Shown: positions 8,759 to 16,808 of the stretch, piece by piece
Position numbering within the stretch: the stretch's first letter is position 1
Layout of the letters: each line of letters starts with the position of its first letter
Origin: Methylotenera_A sp049687015
GTDB lineage: Bacteria; Pseudomonadota; Gammaproteobacteria; Burkholderiales; Methylophilaceae
DNA length: 64,000 bases
Direction of reading: 5' to 3'
Assembly (NCBI GenBank): GCA_049687015.1
Contig: JBAVIP010000070.1
Span: 62,001 to 126,000, forward strand
Position numbers and translations under genes: made by a program
The notes under the pieces: generated by a model
The model's input: the letters and a program-made list of their open reading frames with translations, nothing else
Database searches by the model: none
What the model was told of the DNA's origin: nothing

Positions 8759-10658
8759 GTTACTACTTCGCACGCCAAAACCGCATGCATTGGAAAGTTT
8801 CAGGGGCTATTTATTGCGACTTGCTGAAACGAATGGCTTGTCTAGCCCAAGTCCTATATTAAAACTGGCTGGAGTCAATGTGGATAGGATACGCTGTGCT
8901 GAGCAGCCAGTGGAAGTACTTTCAACGGTTACAGGCCATGATGTTAAGTCATTGGCGCACCTGCCTTTGGTGCATCCAATATCAAACATACAACAAGTGT
9001 CTGGCCATGCGGTGTCTAAGGGATACTCAATCATTTCAAAGCCTAAAATATGTCCATGTTGTATCAATGAGCAAGGGTTTGCACCTGCATATTGGGATTT
9101 GATTGCAGTTCAAGGCTGTTATAAACATCAGCAATCTTTGATTTCTAGTTGCCCACAATGCAATTCTGACTTGTCATGGATAAGGCCGGGATTGTTAACC
9201 TGTGAATGTGGTGCTGATCTATCTAAGTTGACTGGTAGCCCGATGAGTCAGGAAGAGTTGGAGTTTCTGAAAATCATTGATGCAAAATTTAATGGATTGG
9301 TACTTGAGGACACTGAATCGATAACAGGTTTGCCATTTAAACATTTAACAGAAATTTCGTTATCGACAATTTTGGCGATTGTGCATACGTTAGGATCAAT
9401 ACACTTATTGATAGAGAATAAGGTCGAAAGAGCAATGGTTTGCACAAATATAAATGAAGTGAAATATGGATTGGAGGTTCTTAAAGATTGGCCTAACAAC
9501 TTTTTCAAGTTGATGTATCGATTAGGTGAGCAGCAGGCACGACCTTCATTGGGATTGGACAGGCAGTTTTCCTTTTTTACACAAAGACTTTTTAAACGTG
9601 GATACCCAACTGCTGAAATTAAATTTATAAAGGAAGCGTTTGTCGAGTTTGGCCAAAATCACTGGGGAAATGCATTTTATTATTCGAGAATGCAATCTAA
9701 GCCAGATAGCGCAGATCAACCTAATTTTGTTGGAGTTTATGAGTTGGCCAAGCGAATTGGACATACGCCGAGTGCCGTTCGGACCATGATCGATGAAGGT
9801 CGTCTCGTCGCGAAAGGATTGGAAGGATCCAAGATAGAAAAAGTGATTATCGACCTTGCAAAATCAAATGTGAAGATTCCTGAAAAGGGTAACACCGTCA
9901 GTGTAAGAGATGCAGCTAAATATCTTGAGCTACCAGTCTCAGTTCTCAGTCGTCTGAGAGATCTAGGTCACTATCAGCCAGATCATCTTACATTAGATAA
10001 GAACTCATATTGCATTGAAGACCTTTTAACGCTGAAGAAGAAAATTCTTAATTGCCAATTAGTTAAGCTACCTAATGAACAGTTGATAACTATTGCATTT
10101 ATTATGCGCAAGTCATTTAGAAGCTATACATTCAAAACAACAATTATTGAAAAAATACTTGATCGGTCTTTGGCGTGTTTTGGCTGTGAGAAGGATATAA
10201 ATGCAATCCAAGTCAGGCTCTCAGATTTTGAGGCGCTGGCAAGTAATGTTTTGCCAGTTGATCGCGGTTGGCTAACGATTAAGCAAACATCAATAGAGCT
10301 TCAATGTGATAATGGGATTATTAAGAACATGATTGAAGCTGGACTTATTGAGGGTCAAAAAGAAAAAGGCGTCCAAAAAATTAATATAGACTCTGTTTCC
10401 AACTTTAAGCAACGATACGTTACGCTACAGCAACTATCTTCAACTTTTAAATTAGGTGTATTAGCACTCAACCATCTATGTTATCAACAAGGGCTGGCAT
10501 TATTGTCCGTTAAGAGAAATTATAATGTATGCCAAAATTTCATAAGAAGATCCGATGTTCATGCATTGGCGCAGCATGTGAAAGACTATTATCTCAATCA
10601 TAAAAAACTAGCGTACAGATGCAGACTGGAGTCCATTAACCTTGATTGGATGAGTTAG
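8751..10658 (+). CDS. tniQ: TniQ/TnsD-like target-selection protein with helix-turn-helix repeats
   Basis: 635 aa. The N-terminal TniQ domain is clear: PHALESFRGYLLRLAETNG near residue 11, then zinc-binding clusters CPCC (101-104), C123xxH126, CPQC (134-137) and CECG (151-154). The C-terminal half has three apparent helix-turn-helix units: near 320-355 (VYELAKRIGHTPSAVRTMI), 390-425 (VRDAAKYLELPVSVLSRL) and 510-545 (IKQTSIELQCDNGIIKNMI). This long TnsD-like form suggests sequence-specific attachment-site recognition, rather than the short TniQ used with Cascade in CRISPR-associated transposons. Overlaps tnsC by 8 bp; AT-rich like the rest of the operon. Confidence 0.88.
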   Translation: MNKLLLRTPKPHALESFRGYLLRLAETNGLSSPSPILKLAGVNVDRIRCAEQPVEVLSTVTGHDVKSLAHLPLVHPISNIQQVSGHAVSKGYSIISKPKICPCCINEQGFAPAYWDLIAVQGCYKHQQSLISSCPQCNSDLSWIRPGLLTCECGADLSKLTGSPMSQEELEFLKIIDAKFNGLVLEDTESITGLPFKHLTEISLSTILAIVHTLGSIHLLIENKVERAMVCTNINEVKYGLEVLKDWPNNFFKLMYRLGEQQARPSLGLDRQFSFFTQRLFKRGYPTAEIKFIKEAFVEFGQNHWGNAFYYSRMQSKPDSADQPNFVGVYELAKRIGHTPSAVRTMIDEGRLVAKGLEGSKIEKVIIDLAKSNVKIPEKGNTVSVRDAAKYLELPVSVLSRLRDLGHYQPDHLTLDKNSYCIEDLLTLKKKILNCQLVKLPNEQLITIAFIMRKSFRSYTFKTTIIEKILDRSLACFGCEKDINAIQVRLSDFEALASNVLPVDRGWLTIKQTSIELQCDNGIIKNMIEAGLIEGQKEKGVQKINIDSVSNFKQRYVTLQQLSSTFKLGVLALNHLCYQQGLALLSVKRNYNVCQNFIRRSDVHALAQHVKDYYLNHKKLAYRCRLESINLDWMS

Positions 10659-11005
10659 TATTATTTTTTTATGGGTATCCGTATTTTGTGATTGATTTTG
10701 GATTTTGTCGTTGCTAAGCAAAAACAAATTATATGATTGATTTTGCAAATTAGCTCAGAAATTAGACTTCTCGATAATAGACGCTGGTGAGCGGTACTTT
10801 CGATCCAAATCAACCCATCTGATCTAGGATTTCGATGCCGGAAGCTGCCCTTTACCTTTCTACGCCAACACTCGCACTGGCTTGCTACACAGATGCCCGC
10901 ATGCTACATCGAGAGGGGTAGGCAGCGCCAGACGCATTCTTCAGTGAGCATGAGACGCAAGTAGCGGCGGTGGCAGCATCGCTTCTCAGACTCAGATATT
11001 TGCGA
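10659..11005. other. composition boundary between tniQ and the phospholipase-like gene
   Basis: The first 120 bases are as AT-rich as the tns operon. From about 10,780 the sequence becomes GC-rich like the next gene. The GC-rich part reads like decayed coding DNA, but no frame stays open and I cannot assign it. No terminator with a T-tract follows tniQ. The switch may mark a junction between imported segments. Confidence 0.45.
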
Positions 11006-13936
11006 CTACCTGCTCGACACCGGCTTCTTGGCTCTGCATCGTTTCATCCAACACAACCCGATGGCAGTCAGCACCAGAAGACCGCCTAGGTAGGCAAGCT
11101 GGGCATTGACGCCAGAGAAGAGAACCGCTGCAAGTCCCAAGAACCCAAGCCCGATGATTTTGAGCGGCGTGAAGCGCCTAGCAGGTCGACGCAGTGAAAG
11201 CGTGACCAAGATGGCCAGCGCAACGACTAGAAAACCCTCCGCCCACCGCGCTACGCTGGTGTTGCGGCGCACAATGTACTCTTGGCTTGTCGCCGCATTG
11301 AGTTTAATGGTCTCCCCGAGGTTCTGTCTTGCATAGGCGACGAACGAACGTTTGATGCGAACGAAGATGCCTAGGCAGGCGTCGTCGTCTGGGTGTATGA
11401 CGCCATCCTCTGCAACAACTGGGAAAGGATTGGCATCGCACTCGGGGAATGGGTAGTTCTCCCAGCGCACAAACTCGTTGTCGTCGAGCCCTCTGCTCAT
11501 GGGCCCGAGGAACACGGTACCGCTGCTGCCAAAGAATTTCTCCCGGGAAGGGGGATCTTGCCAGAAGTGGAAACCTGTCTCGCCTGGTGATTTTGGCCTA
11601 CCATAGCAGCCTTTGTCCTGCTCGATACAATTGATGGAATGCATCCACTCCTGCCTAATGCTGCTCTGTTTGGGATAGGGTAGCGCAACCTCCTGCCATT
11701 GGTGGTTACCATCAATGGATCGCACAGCGTCGAACAACACGCTGAAGCGCTCGGAAGTCGCTGGATACAGCGCGTCGCCGTACACGCTTCCGTCCTTGCC
11801 AGTGATGTCGCGGTGTAACTGGTTCAGCTGCTGTGCGCTTAGTAATGCCATCTTCGCCAGTACGAGCGCATTGCGTGCGGGGCGGAACAGCTCGGGATCG
11901 AACGTGCCGTCTGGCTTCACTGCCATGTCGAGGTGCACGCGCCTGACGATGTCAGGAAGCAGCAGCAATTGCTTGTTGGTTCCGTCGCGGGCAAAAAGTT
12001 CGGCGAGTTCAGAGTCTGAAATAGCCCCCTTGGATGCCATCAATTCGATCATTTGGGCGAGGTCGCCGTTGGAGGTTACGAACTTGACGAAGGCGCCCAC
12101 TGCTTCAGGCATCCGTTTCTTGATTTCGTCATCAATTACCTGTTGCAGCTTCAAGTTGGGAACTATCAACCAGGAGCCATCACCCAGACGGTCTACAATC
12201 CAATCCGTCGACTTTTCGTAGGTGTCTTTTAGCAGGCAAATTCCTTGCGGCACCGCGCTCGGAACGCCCTGGAAGACAGGCGCCCAACAGTTCCACCAGT
12301 TGGAGTACAGACTGACCGTCTCTCCGTCGCGGCGGACAGTGGAAATCCCAATCTGTAGACCTATGTGTACAAACTCCTCCATTGCGCGATCAATGTCGCG
12401 CCGCCAGTTCCCCACATAAGCTGTGATTGGTTCGATTCGTGCGACCGCATCTGTGGCTTTCTTGTGTAAGTCCTTGACCTTACCGACCTCCCTGTCCAAG
12501 TCGTCAAGTGCCTTGCGCGCTTCGGTCAACTTTTGCTTGGCAAAGTCCAAAAGCTTTTGCTTGGCCTGGGCGTCCAGTGTCTTGGCTGCCACCGCAGCCT
12601 GCACCCCAGCCTTCGATGCTTCAAGCGTAGCGTTCTCCTGCAAACGTGCTGCCGAATCCGCAGTGACTCTTACCACTTCAGCTTCCGCCGCTGCTCGACG
12701 AGCAATCGCCTGGTTGAGGTCAGACTGCGCCCTGTTGGCGGCGTCAACGGCCGTGTGCAACTGATTGTTTATTGATGTCCACAAGTCCGATGTCTCATTG
12801 ACGACTGAGCACACCGTGCTGAAGATGGCGGGGCCAAAGAACGGAATCTTGGACACTTCACTACAGATTTTTTTTTCGACCGTTGAGGGTGTGTTATGCA
12901 GATCGCGATCAAACCTGTTGACCTCTGACTGAGCTTGCGACACACGATTTTGAAGGTCGGCGAATGAATTGGCAGCGTCCTTTGCGACGCGTGCCTGCTC
13001 GGCAATGAGCCGCTCGTTGAGGCTGAGAATCTCCCGATTCCTGGACAGAGTCTGATCAATCAGCTTGAGGGCATTAACGGCTTCGTCTAGCGCCTTGTCC
13101 TGAATTTCAGTGCCCTTCTTGGCGGTTTCGTACAGGCCGGTCGCAATCTCAACCCCAACCTTGGCCTGTGGGATGCCCGCGGCCAGCTTTGTCTCCAGCG
13201 TCAAGAAGTCGGCAGCTTTGTCTGCAACCTCGTTTCGGATGCGAACTAGTTCCCTTTCGAGATCGCCAACAGCTCGCCGCGCAGCCCATCCTGCCGACAG
13301 GTGTAGTGCTGTGCCGGACGCTTTTTGGTTTTCCCGATCCGCTTCGTTGTTAAAGATGAGGGTATCCCTCAGCCAGGCTGCAGGCACGCCATAGGAACCG
13401 CGGTCTCTAGCGAAAGCTGGTGTGTGCTGGCCGATGTACTTTTCCAGCATGAAGTGCCGGAGTTCAACCGTGTCTTCATTATCAGTGAGAAGGAAGATGT
13501 CGCCAGCGTACCTGTTGATGTATGTGTGCGCGAAGATATCTGCTGACGCGTGGCTGATGAAGCCATAAGCGAATGCCAACTCCTCGGGCCTCTTTGCGGA
13601 ACGCAGCAGGTGCTTCAAGAAATCATCGGCCTGCCAGCCACCCTTGAGCCCGGGATGCGTCGTCATCTGCCCCACGACGGGATCAGGGAAGGCGTCAGGC
13701 CCTATATTACCGGCGAGAAAGGCGTCCGGATGGGCCCTTAGGGCATCAACCAACGCGGCATCGATAGGGTATTTCCTTCCTCCGACAGACACAAACCCCT
13801 GCTGTGCCTCGACAAGGACTTGCTGTCCGATCCAGACATGCGTCTCCGGTGAAAAGGAATGGGCAGGTTGACAGGCAAGGAACGCCAAGTAAAAAACGAC
13901 GCTGTACCAGTACTTAGGTCTTAGAATATACGTCAC
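11006..13936 (-). CDS. secreted/membrane protein: zinc-dependent phospholipase C-like domain, coiled coil, C-terminal TM segments
   Basis: From GTG at 13936 (ribosome binding site GGGGGT, 976 aa) the protein begins with a signal peptide (RPKYWYSVVFYLAFLACQPAHS). The frame stays open to 14107, but that extension lacks a start context. Residues about 27-230 resemble zinc-dependent phospholipase C: ETHVWIGQQVL, GNIGPDAFPD and ISHASADIFAHTYINR (H129, D133, H137). A long coiled coil spans about 235-500, then a globular part, and three hydrophobic helices at the end (VVALAILVTL, IIGLGFLGLAAVLF, LGGLLVLTAIGL). The gene is clearly GC-richer than its flanks, suggesting separate acquisition. Substrate and role are unknown; it could act on membranes or be a structural coiled-coil protein. 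Confidence 0.72.
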   Translation of the reverse strand: MTYILRPKYWYSVVFYLAFLACQPAHSFSPETHVWIGQQVLVEAQQGFVSVGGRKYPIDAALVDALRAHPDAFLAGNIGPDAFPDPVVGQMTTHPGLKGGWQADDFLKHLLRSAKRPEELAFAYGFISHASADIFAHTYINRYAGDIFLLTDNEDTVELRHFMLEKYIGQHTPAFARDRGSYGVPAAWLRDTLIFNNEADRENQKASGTALHLSAGWAARRAVGDLERELVRIRNEVADKAADFLTLETKLAAGIPQAKVGVEIATGLYETAKKGTEIQDKALDEAVNALKLIDQTLSRNREILSLNERLIAEQARVAKDAANSFADLQNRVSQAQSEVNRFDRDLHNTPSTVEKKICSEVSKIPFFGPAIFSTVCSVVNETSDLWTSINNQLHTAVDAANRAQSDLNQAIARRAAAEAEVVRVTADSAARLQENATLEASKAGVQAAVAAKTLDAQAKQKLLDFAKQKLTEARKALDDLDREVGKVKDLHKKATDAVARIEPITAYVGNWRRDIDRAMEEFVHIGLQIGISTVRRDGETVSLYSNWWNCWAPVFQGVPSAVPQGICLLKDTYEKSTDWIVDRLGDGSWLIVPNLKLQQVIDDEIKKRMPEAVGAFVKFVTSNGDLAQMIELMASKGAISDSELAELFARDGTNKQLLLLPDIVRRVHLDMAVKPDGTFDPELFRPARNALVLAKMALLSAQQLNQLHRDITGKDGSVYGDALYPATSERFSVLFDAVRSIDGNHQWQEVALPYPKQSSIRQEWMHSINCIEQDKGCYGRPKSPGETGFHFWQDPPSREKFFGSSGTVFLGPMSRGLDDNEFVRWENYPFPECDANPFPVVAEDGVIHPDDDACLGIFVRIKRSFVAYARQNLGETIKLNAATSQEYIVRRNTSVARWAEGFLVVALAILVTLSLRRPARRFTPLKIIGLGFLGLAAVLFSGVNAQLAYLGGLLVLTAIGLCWMKRCRAKKPVSSR

Positions 13937-14411
13937 TCTAGCACCCCCATAGGTCAAGTTGATTTGTCGCGGCAGAATTGCATGATGCAATTCATGTAAC
14001 ATCGGCAAACTTGTGTCCTGCAAATCATATTTCGTTGCGATAGTGAAAAATATCGTACTATAAATCCATGTTGAATGAAAGTCTTGGTAATGGGAAGTGC
14101 CCTCCACTCAACTCAGGTGTCGCGCTCATCTTTCGGGAAGACGTGATGGATGAGTGTGGCACGATGCACGGTAACCACCAGCAATTGTTGCGAGTAACTA
14201 AACACAGCGGGACGGTGGCCGTGTATGGGCGCCTAAAACATGATTACAATACCTTAGCAATGGTGATGATTATTCAAGGTTGGCAGAATGATTGTAATTC
14301 ATAATTTCAGAGTAATTCAGATGGCTGAAAAAGGTCGTCAGTTAATGTCAATTTTGTCGACTAACCACTTTCAACAGCCATTAAACTAAATCATTGTGTC
14401 ATAGGTGATAA
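13937..14411. other. non-coding gap between divergent cargo genes
   Basis: 475 bp between the phospholipase-like gene (minus) and the SIR2-like gene (plus). An open frame at 14068-14304 has no ribosome binding site and no recognisable protein. An imperfect inverted repeat (ATATTTCGTTGCGATAGTG with GAAAAATATCG) lies near 14027-14056. The stretch probably carries the two promoters. Confidence 0.4.
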
Positions 14412-15422
14412 ATGGAAGTATCTGCAGAAGAAGAAATTAATCAAATAGAAGTTAGTAAGCCTCATGTTGTAATTCTAGGTGCCGGAGCCAGTTATGCCGC
14501 TTTTCCTAATGGTGACAGGAATGGTAGAAAATTGCCTCTGATGAACAATTTTATCGAGACTCTTGGTTTAGAAGATACCATTAAAAGCACTGCTCTAAAA
14601 TTTAGCTCCAATAATTTTGAAGATATTTATTCCGATATTCATAAACACGTAAGGCTTAAGCCTTTACTAGAAGAGTTAGAAACGAAGGTATATAACTATT
14701 TTCTGGCGATGGAATTACCCATTGAACCAACAATTTACGATCACTTAGTTTTATCTCTAAGAAACAAAGATTTCATTGCTACGTTTAATTGGGATCCATT
14801 CTTGGTTCAAGCCATAAGAAGAAATGGATCTAGGTTTAAGCTACCAAAACCTCTTTTTTTACATGGTAATGTAGGGGTTGGACACTGCCCTGATGGGCAT
14901 ATGATGGGTAACAATGGCGGTGTATGCCATCATTGTCATATTCCACTAACCCCTTCTAAGCTTCTTTACCCTATTGGTGAAAAGAACTATCACTTAGATG
15001 AATTCATTTCTAGGCAGTGGGCTACATTAGAGGGCTTACTAAAGCATGCTTTTATGGTGACTATTTTTGGTTATGGGGCTCCAACTTCTGATGCAAGTGC
15101 AGTTGATTTGTTAAAAAAAGCTTGGGGTAATGTCAATTCGCGCGCTATGGAAGAATTCGAAATAATTGACATCCGTGAAGATAATGATCTCATAGAAACA
15201 TGGTCGCCATTCATACACTCGCACCATTACCGAATTGAAAAAAGTTTTTATGGTTCGTGGATAGCTAATCATCCACGTAGAACTGGAGAGGCATACCTAA
15301 ATCAATTTATTAAAGCTCAGTTCATTGAAGATAACCCGATTCCTCAAAATGTAGATTTTGAACAGCTATGGGATTGGTATGACAGACTTCAAAAGGTGGA
15401 AGATGCTGCAGCACATAACTAA
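14412..15422 (+). CDS. SIR2-like domain protein with zinc ribbon, 336 aa
   Basis: The NAD-binding features of the SIR2 fold are visible: VVILGAGASYA (GAGAS at 23-27), FIATFNWDPFL (N126, D128) and LHGN (H151, the position of the catalytic histidine). A zinc-ribbon-like insert follows: C159-P-D-G-H, then VCHHCH with C172 and C175. C-terminal residues 230-336 are helical. SIR2-like proteins in defence islands deplete NAD on phage infection. The intact motif set makes NAD hydrolysis plausible, but the family assignment to defence is inference from context. Ribosome binding site AGGTG; AT-rich; no partner gene adjacent. Confidence 0.72.
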   Translation: MEVSAEEEINQIEVSKPHVVILGAGASYAAFPNGDRNGRKLPLMNNFIETLGLEDTIKSTALKFSSNNFEDIYSDIHKHVRLKPLLEELETKVYNYFLAMELPIEPTIYDHLVLSLRNKDFIATFNWDPFLVQAIRRNGSRFKLPKPLFLHGNVGVGHCPDGHMMGNNGGVCHHCHIPLTPSKLLYPIGEKNYHLDEFISRQWATLEGLLKHAFMVTIFGYGAPTSDASAVDLLKKAWGNVNSRAMEEFEIIDIREDNDLIETWSPFIHSHHYRIEKSFYGSWIANHPRRTGEAYLNQFIKAQFIEDNPIPQNVDFEQLWDWYDRLQKVEDAAAHN

Positions 15423-15889
15423 GGCACTTAATTTCGTTCGCTGCATTTCCAGCAAATAGGGAAAATCACTACATTGCTCACAAATTTGTAGTTATATTCC
15501 CAACTATGCAAAATATAGCAAGATAACTTTGATGCATAATTAACACTAACTCATTGATATAAATTGACTAAGGAAATATGACTTTGCTTAGTCCTACAGC
15601 ATAACAGAACTCGGACAGCTACACTGGACGAATAATTTGTTGTTGCAACTACCAGATGTTAGTTAACGTCTGGCGGCGCGAAAACAAAGCGCTGAAGGTG
15701 AGGGGTTTATGAGTGATTACAGGCCGTGCCTATAATCTCTTAACCGCTGTGCGGAGATAGCCTTATAAATCTTGCCAATTGCTCAAGGTGATATCGATTA
15801 AGCCAAGAGCTAGCGCCACGCAAGGCGCGATATAAATAGCCAATTTTAAACAGTTGGCTGGCCAGCTAACGTAAACAGGATTAATCATC

Positions 15890-15982
15890 ATGTTGAAATT
15901 AGTGACCAAAGCATTATGGCTAGAAGTTGATTTTAGACCATTATTTAAATTTATTTTGATGATGGTTGTACTTTTAGCTTAG
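15890..15982 (+). CDS. 30-aa hydrophobic small protein
   Basis: ATG at 15890, stop TAG at 15980-15982; the product starts MLKLVTKALWLEVDFRPLF and ends in a hydrophobic stretch (FILMMVVLLA), so a single membrane helix is likely. A CAGGA ribosome binding site is 9 nt upstream, and an intrinsic terminator begins 6 bp after the stop, which supports a real transcription unit. I do not recognise it. Confidence 0.45.
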   Translation: MLKLVTKALWLEVDFRPLFKFILMMVVLLA

Positions 15983-15988
15983 CTTTAG

Positions 15989-16015
15989 CGGGTGGGCGTA
16001 AGCTCACCCGTTTTT
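15989..16015 (+). terminator. intrinsic terminator
   Basis: CGGGTGGGC and GCTCACCCG form a 9-bp stem (one G-T) closed by a GTAA tetraloop, followed by TTTTT. Confidence 0.85.
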
Positions 16016-16017
16016 CT

Positions 16018-16213
16018 TTCGCCTCTAGGCGAGTCACTTTGCTTTTGCTTGCTCAAAAGAAAGTAACCAAATAAAAGAGCACCCCGCTGCCGCTTGTTTC
16101 CTTCGGTCTTAGCGCCGCATCTGGGCGGCTGCGGAACTCGCGCTTTAAGCACTCAAACAGTCCTCGCCGCTTTCCATCTGCCGCTCAAGCCGAAGGCGCG
16201 GCAAAGGGGATTA
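16018..16213. repeat. dispersed proteobacterial intergenic repeat
   Basis: Text of the type AAAAGAAAGTAACCAAA...CACCCCGCTGCCGC...GGCGGCTGCGGAACTCGC...CGCTCAAGCCGAAGGCGCGGC is a dispersed element I recognise between genes of many beta- and gammaproteobacteria. It is often mis-annotated as a short protein (here an apparent 65-aa frame at 16094-16291). No protein function should be assigned. Confidence 0.6.
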
Positions 16214-16311
16214 AAAGTCAAAAGCAAACCATGCGAATGCGACAATAAATGGAAAAGCTGCTTTTCCATTGGAATTATCCAAAAAGATTAAACTTTATGA
16301 ATTAGGAGGTT

Positions 16312-16344
16312 GACCCCATCTAGATATATTATCTAGATGGGGTC
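16312..16344. repeat. perfect 14-bp inverted repeat
   Basis: GACCCCATCTAGAT, a 5-base spacer ATATT, then ATCTAGATGGGGTC. It lies 21 bp beyond the stop of the 51-aa gene on the minus strand. No T-tract follows on that strand, so it is either a non-classical terminator or mRNA 3' protecting hairpin, or a small mobile or REP-type repeat. Confidence 0.6.
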
Positions 16345-16365
16345 TTCCACACTAAGGACTAGACC

Positions 16366-16521
16366 TTATCGAAGCGCCGCTATAACAACAACCACGGCCG
16401 CAGGTAGCACGAATGCAATCCACGGTGACAATCCAGCACTACTAAGAGCAAAATACCCACTTAATACTGCTGCCATTGCCTGACTAAATCCATCTGGTGT
16501 TGTTGAGTTTGGTTTATCCAT
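16366..16521 (-). CDS. 51-aa small membrane protein
   Basis: Starts MDKPNSTTPDGFSQAMAAVL and ends in a long hydrophobic helix (WIAFVLPAAVVVVIAALR). A good ribosome binding site, AAAGGAGAG, precedes the ATG. One membrane anchor with a short polar N-terminus; family unknown. Flanked on both sides by repeats. Confidence 0.6.
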   Translation of the reverse strand: MDKPNSTTPDGFSQAMAAVLSGYFALSSAGLSPWIAFVLPAAVVVVIAALR

Positions 16522-16650
16522 AGACTCTCCTTTCGCAACATTGCTACCAGTCTCTTAAAGAGTCGGGAATAATAGGGGACAGACCACGATTATTAACCGT
16601 CCTGCATCCATATCCATGCTCCTTGTAGCACGCGTAGGGCGGATTAGCTC

Positions 16651-16733
16651 GTAGGTTGGGGTGAATGCTGGTGATGAACCCCAACATATGGATTTCATTT
16701 TGTTGGGGTTCGCTTCACTCACCACCAACCTAC
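16651..16733. repeat. 83-bp palindromic GTAGGTTGGGG repeat, copy 1
   Basis: Starts GTAGGTTGGGGTGAATGCTG and ends in its complement TCACCACCAACCTAC, with AACCCCAACA and TGTTGGGGTT inside. It is essentially identical to the copy at 18927-19009. Each copy is followed directly by a half REP unit. Confidence 0.85.
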
Positions 16734-16737
16734 AGCC

Positions 16738-16763
16738 CAATATCCATGCGGCTTCCAGAGCAT
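16738..16763. repeat. REP-like unit (half copy)
   Basis: CAATATCCATGCGGCTT followed by CCAGAGCAT is the right half of the REP consensus used elsewhere in this region (see 23738-23775). It joins copy 1 of the 83-bp repeat to a DUF3617 gene remnant. Confidence 0.6.
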
Positions 16764-16768
16764 GTGTT

Positions 16769-16808
16769 TTATAGCGGTTTTACCGCGCCACAGCTTGCAT
16801 TCATCTAT
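16769..16808 (-). pseudogene. 3'-terminal remnant of a DUF3617 gene
   Basis: About 40 bp that would encode the last residues of a DUF3617 protein (N-A-S-C-G-A-V-K-P-L, stop). It is nearly identical to the end of the remnant at 18728-18922 and close to the intact gene at 23085. It directly abuts the 3' end of fpr. Confidence 0.6.

Larger units (their letters stand above)
15600..16015 (+). ncRNA. candidate structured RNA or leader ending in a terminator
   Basis: A run of short hairpins without a long ORF: 15652-15673 (CCAGATGTT/AACGTCTGG, one G-U pair), 15722-15730 (GGC/GCC), 15744-15754 (CCGC/GCGG, with ATCT/AGAT outside), 15813-15828 (GCGCC/GGCGC) and the near-perfect palindrome 15853-15870. 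It ends at a strong intrinsic terminator. A 30-aa ORF lies just before the terminator. It does not match RNase P, tmRNA, SRP or any riboswitch I know. It may be a non-coding RNA, a long leader of the small ORF, or only fortuitous palindromes. Confidence 0.35.

Noticed and set aside
4760..11005. CRISPR-associated transposon (CAST)
   Set aside because: No cas genes and no CRISPR array were seen, and the TniQ protein is of the long TnsD-like kind with its own DNA-binding units.
11715..12764. Open frames antisense to the phospholipase-like gene
   Set aside because: GC-rich shadow frames; the minus-strand product has recognisable domains, a signal peptide and membrane helices.
14068..14304. 78-aa open frame upstream of the SIR2-like gene
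   Set aside because: No ribosome binding site, low-complexity unrecognisable product, and it overlaps the open 5' extension of the phospholipase-like gene on the other strand.
16094..16291. 65-aa open frame
   Set aside because: It lies in a dispersed intergenic repeat that frequently produces spurious short proteins.
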